Source of the DNA: Halobacteria archaeon
Lineage (GTDB): Bacteria; Pseudomonadota; Gammaproteobacteria; UBA9214
Direction of reading: 5' to 3'
NCBI GenBank assembly: GCA_013041945.1
Contig: JABDRC010000165.1
Coordinates: 1-15,256, forward strand
Length of the DNA: 15,256 nucleotides
Translations under genes and position numbers: made by a program
Shown here: positions 14,041 to 15,256 of the stretch, piece after piece
Numbering within the stretch: position 1 is the first letter of the stretch
Layout of the letters: each line of letters opens with the position of its first letter
The notes under the pieces: model-generated
What the model was told of the DNA's origin: nothing
Database searches by the model: none
Seen by the model: only the letters and a program-made list of their open reading frames with translations

Positions 14041-14587
14041 CGCGCTGCTGCTCTACCTGGGCTGGCTGGCCATGCCGTACCTGGCCGCGGAGGAGGTCCC
14101 CGGGCTGAGTACCACGTTGACCGCGGTGGACCCGGTCGAGGCACCGGATTTCACCCTGAGCGATATGGATGAGACCGCCCATACGCTGAGTGACCTGCGC
14201 GGCAACTACGTGCTGGTGAATTTCTGGGCAACCTGGTGCCCGCCATGTCGCAAGGAAATGCCTTCGCTGGAGTCGCTCTACCAGCAGTACCGGGAGAAGT
14301 CGTTCCGCGTGCTGGCCGTGAACCAGTGGGAGAGCCCGGACCACGTGTTTTCCTACATGGGGGAGCTGGACGTGTTCCCCTCGTTTCCGATCCTGTTCGA
14401 TCCGAAAAGCGAGGTCTCGGAACGTTACGGTGTGCGCGGCCTGCCGACTTCGTTCATCATCGACCCGCAAGGGCGAATTATCTACCGGGCGATCGGCGGT
14501 CGGGAATTCAATCACCCCGATGTCACCACCCTGATCGAATCGTTATTGAAAAATAGAACAGTAGGAGCGGACGATGTCCGCGAATAG
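13988..14587 (+). CDS. TlpA/ResA-like periplasmic thioredoxin
   Basis: A 199-residue membrane-anchored or exported thiol-disulfide oxidoreductase. From the ATG at 13988 (AGGGAG about 9 nt upstream) it has an N-terminal hydrophobic segment (about 16-33) ending LAA, so it is a signal peptide or anchor; a GTG at 14015 is an alternative start. The thioredoxin fold follows APDFTLSDMD (about 52-61): active site WCPPC with Cys84 and Cys87, cis-proline in GLPTSF (Pro153), then IIDPQGRIIYRAIGG. The CPPC pair is usual for TlpA/ResA/CcmG reductants, which reduce apocytochromes or other envelope thiols; the particular client is unknown. It overlaps the lipoprotein gene by 53 bp. The last eight residues (192-199) are encoded by the left arm of the REPIN-like element, so the native C-terminus has been altered or extended. 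Confidence 0.9.
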   Translation: MNASSGTWPVRLPHSITSALLLYLGWLAMPYLAAEEVPGLSTTLTAVDPVEAPDFTLSDMDETAHTLSDLRGNYVLVNFWATWCPPCRKEMPSLESLYQQYREKSFRVLAVNQWESPDHVFSYMGELDVFPSFPILFDPKSEVSERYGVRGLPTSFIIDPQGRIIYRAIGGREFNHPDVTTLIESLLKNRTVGADDVRE

Positions 14588-14625
14588 AGAGGATTGATTT
14601 GTTCGCGGACGTCGTCCGCTCCTGC
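14561..14625. repeat. REPIN-like element (two inverted REP palindromes)
   Basis: The 24-nt left arm (14561-14584) starts GTAGGAGCGGACG and the right arm (14602-14625) is its reverse complement apart from two wobble positions; the spacer is 17 nt. Each arm also has its own internal palindrome (left: GCGGAC-GAT-GTCCGC). GTAGGAGCGgac...gtcCGCGAA closely resembles the REP sequences known in Pseudomonas and relatives, which are mobilised in pairs by RAYT transposases; no such transposase is in the window. Confidence 0.8.
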
Positions 14626-14640
14626 GGCGTACCGTTTTCA

Positions 14641-14662
14641 GCGCGTAATACGCACCCTGCGA
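14641..14662. repeat. Possible remnant of a GCGTAATACGC-type repeat
   Basis: GCGCGTAATACGCACCCTGCGA contains the palindrome GCGTA-A-TACGC and resembles one arm of a dispersed repeat (GGGTGCGTATTACGC on the other strand) that I recall from various proteobacteria. It sits directly after the stop of the last gene. Only one arm is seen. Confidence 0.3.
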
Positions 14663-15256
14663 TCAGTTGGTCTGTTTCTTTTTCTCGGCAGGTCGGGTCG
14701 TGTTATCGTCGTCTGGATTCATGGTGCCCTGGCGCAGCTCGAAATTCTGCTGCAGGTCGATGCGGCCATCAGCCTCCAGGGTGCCGACCCGGTCACCGTC
14801 CGTATTGATGATCACGGCGATTGGCTCCTGGAACAGCGGCCGGCGCACGAACTTCAGTTCCCAGCCGAAATTCTCGATCTGGCGCAGCGCATTGATCTGC
14901 GCCTGGTTCAGGAAGTCCTCGAGATTGTCCGGTACGGGAGACTCGCCCGTGCGCTTCTCCATCCAGTCCGGTTCGGTGGCCAGTTCCACCTCCTCGACGG
15001 TGATGTCCACGACTTCCACGGCGGCGCCCATGTCCGCATCACCTCTTTGCTCGCGATAATTATCGGTCTTGTCGATGACGATCTTGCCGTCCGCGTCGAG
15101 CAGGCCGATTTCTTCCTTGTCATCGCTGACGACCACCGGCACCGGGTCCTGGAACAGCGGCCGGCGCACGAATTTCAGCGTCCAGCCGAGCAATTCGAGC
15201 TCGCCCAGCGTCATGCGCTGTTCCGCGTTGAGCTGCTCGCGGAGATCGTCAATAGG
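14663..15256 (-). CDS. Protein with duplicated GWxLKFVRRPLFQ module, 5' end outside window
   Basis: An open frame of 197 visible residues runs in from the right edge, so the true start is not shown; the ATG at 15212-15214 lies inside the first module and is not the start. Two copies of a roughly 55-residue module are present: each has a helical lead-in, then GW(T/E)LKFVRRPLFQ(D/E)P, a short hydrophobic strand (VPVVV or IAVII), an acidic turn and a (L/E)-x-DG-(K/R)-I ending. The module tryptophans are 107 residues apart (visible residues 25 and 132). The copies also share a perfect 26-nt DNA repeat (14826-14851, 15147-15172). The linker and tail are acidic and charged, with no signal or membrane segment in the visible part. 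The family is not recognised. It converges on the thioredoxin gene across the REPIN. Confidence 0.75.
   Translation of the reverse strand, partial: PIDDLREQLNAEQRMTLGELELLGWTLKFVRRPLFQDPVPVVVSDDKEEIGLLDADGKIVIDKTDNYREQRGDADMGAAVEVVDITVEEVELATEPDWMEKRTGESPVPDNLEDFLNQAQINALRQIENFGWELKFVRRPLFQEPIAVIINTDGDRVGTLEADGRIDLQQNFELRQGTMNPDDDNTTRPAEKKKQTN

Overview
The window looks like core chromosome of a GC-rich gammaproteobacterium, plausibly a Chromatiales-like lineage. This rests on gene order (pepA-holC-valS beside lptFG; pcnB-folK-dNK-panB-panC-panD), on Gram-negative envelope genes, on gammaproteobacterial protein signatures and on widespread GC-ending codons. Species cannot be named from the sequence alone.

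Layout. Positions 1-4676 (minus strand) hold pepA, holC, a small unrecognised proline-rich gene and valS, whose 3' end lies outside the window; the first three are linked by ATGA stop/start overlaps. Positions 4835-6990 (plus) hold lptF and lptG, the membrane half of the LPS exporter. Positions 6991-7583 (minus) hold an RDD-family membrane protein, which abuts lptG tail to tail, and a tRNA-Glu(CUC). Positions 7658-10124 (plus) form a tightly overlapped pcnB-folK-deoxynucleoside kinase operon. A degenerate inverted-repeat element (10151-10235) separates it from panB-panC-panD (10311-12461), which supplies all three pantothenate-specific steps from ketoisovalerate and aspartate except ketopantoate reduction (panE/ilvC, not here). 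panD has its own recognisable promoter.

From 12462 onward the content is more accessory: a secreted histidine/lysine/tyrosine-rich protein with a 17-kDa-surface-antigen-like tail, a strong intrinsic terminator, a 54-nt near-perfect palindrome, an uncharacterised lipoprotein overlapping a TlpA-like thioredoxin, a REPIN-like double palindrome that supplies the last codons of the thioredoxin gene, and a convergent, 5'-truncated gene built from two copies of a GWxLKFVRRPLFQ module.

I found no defence system, CRISPR array, prophage or transposase. The nearest things to novelty are the three uncharacterised proteins (2375-2767, 13483-14040, 14663-15256), the histidine-rich protein, and three different palindromic repeat types within 4.5 kb. 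No gene-free stretch exceeds 300 bases; the longest (12462-12687, 226 bp) holds two hairpins.
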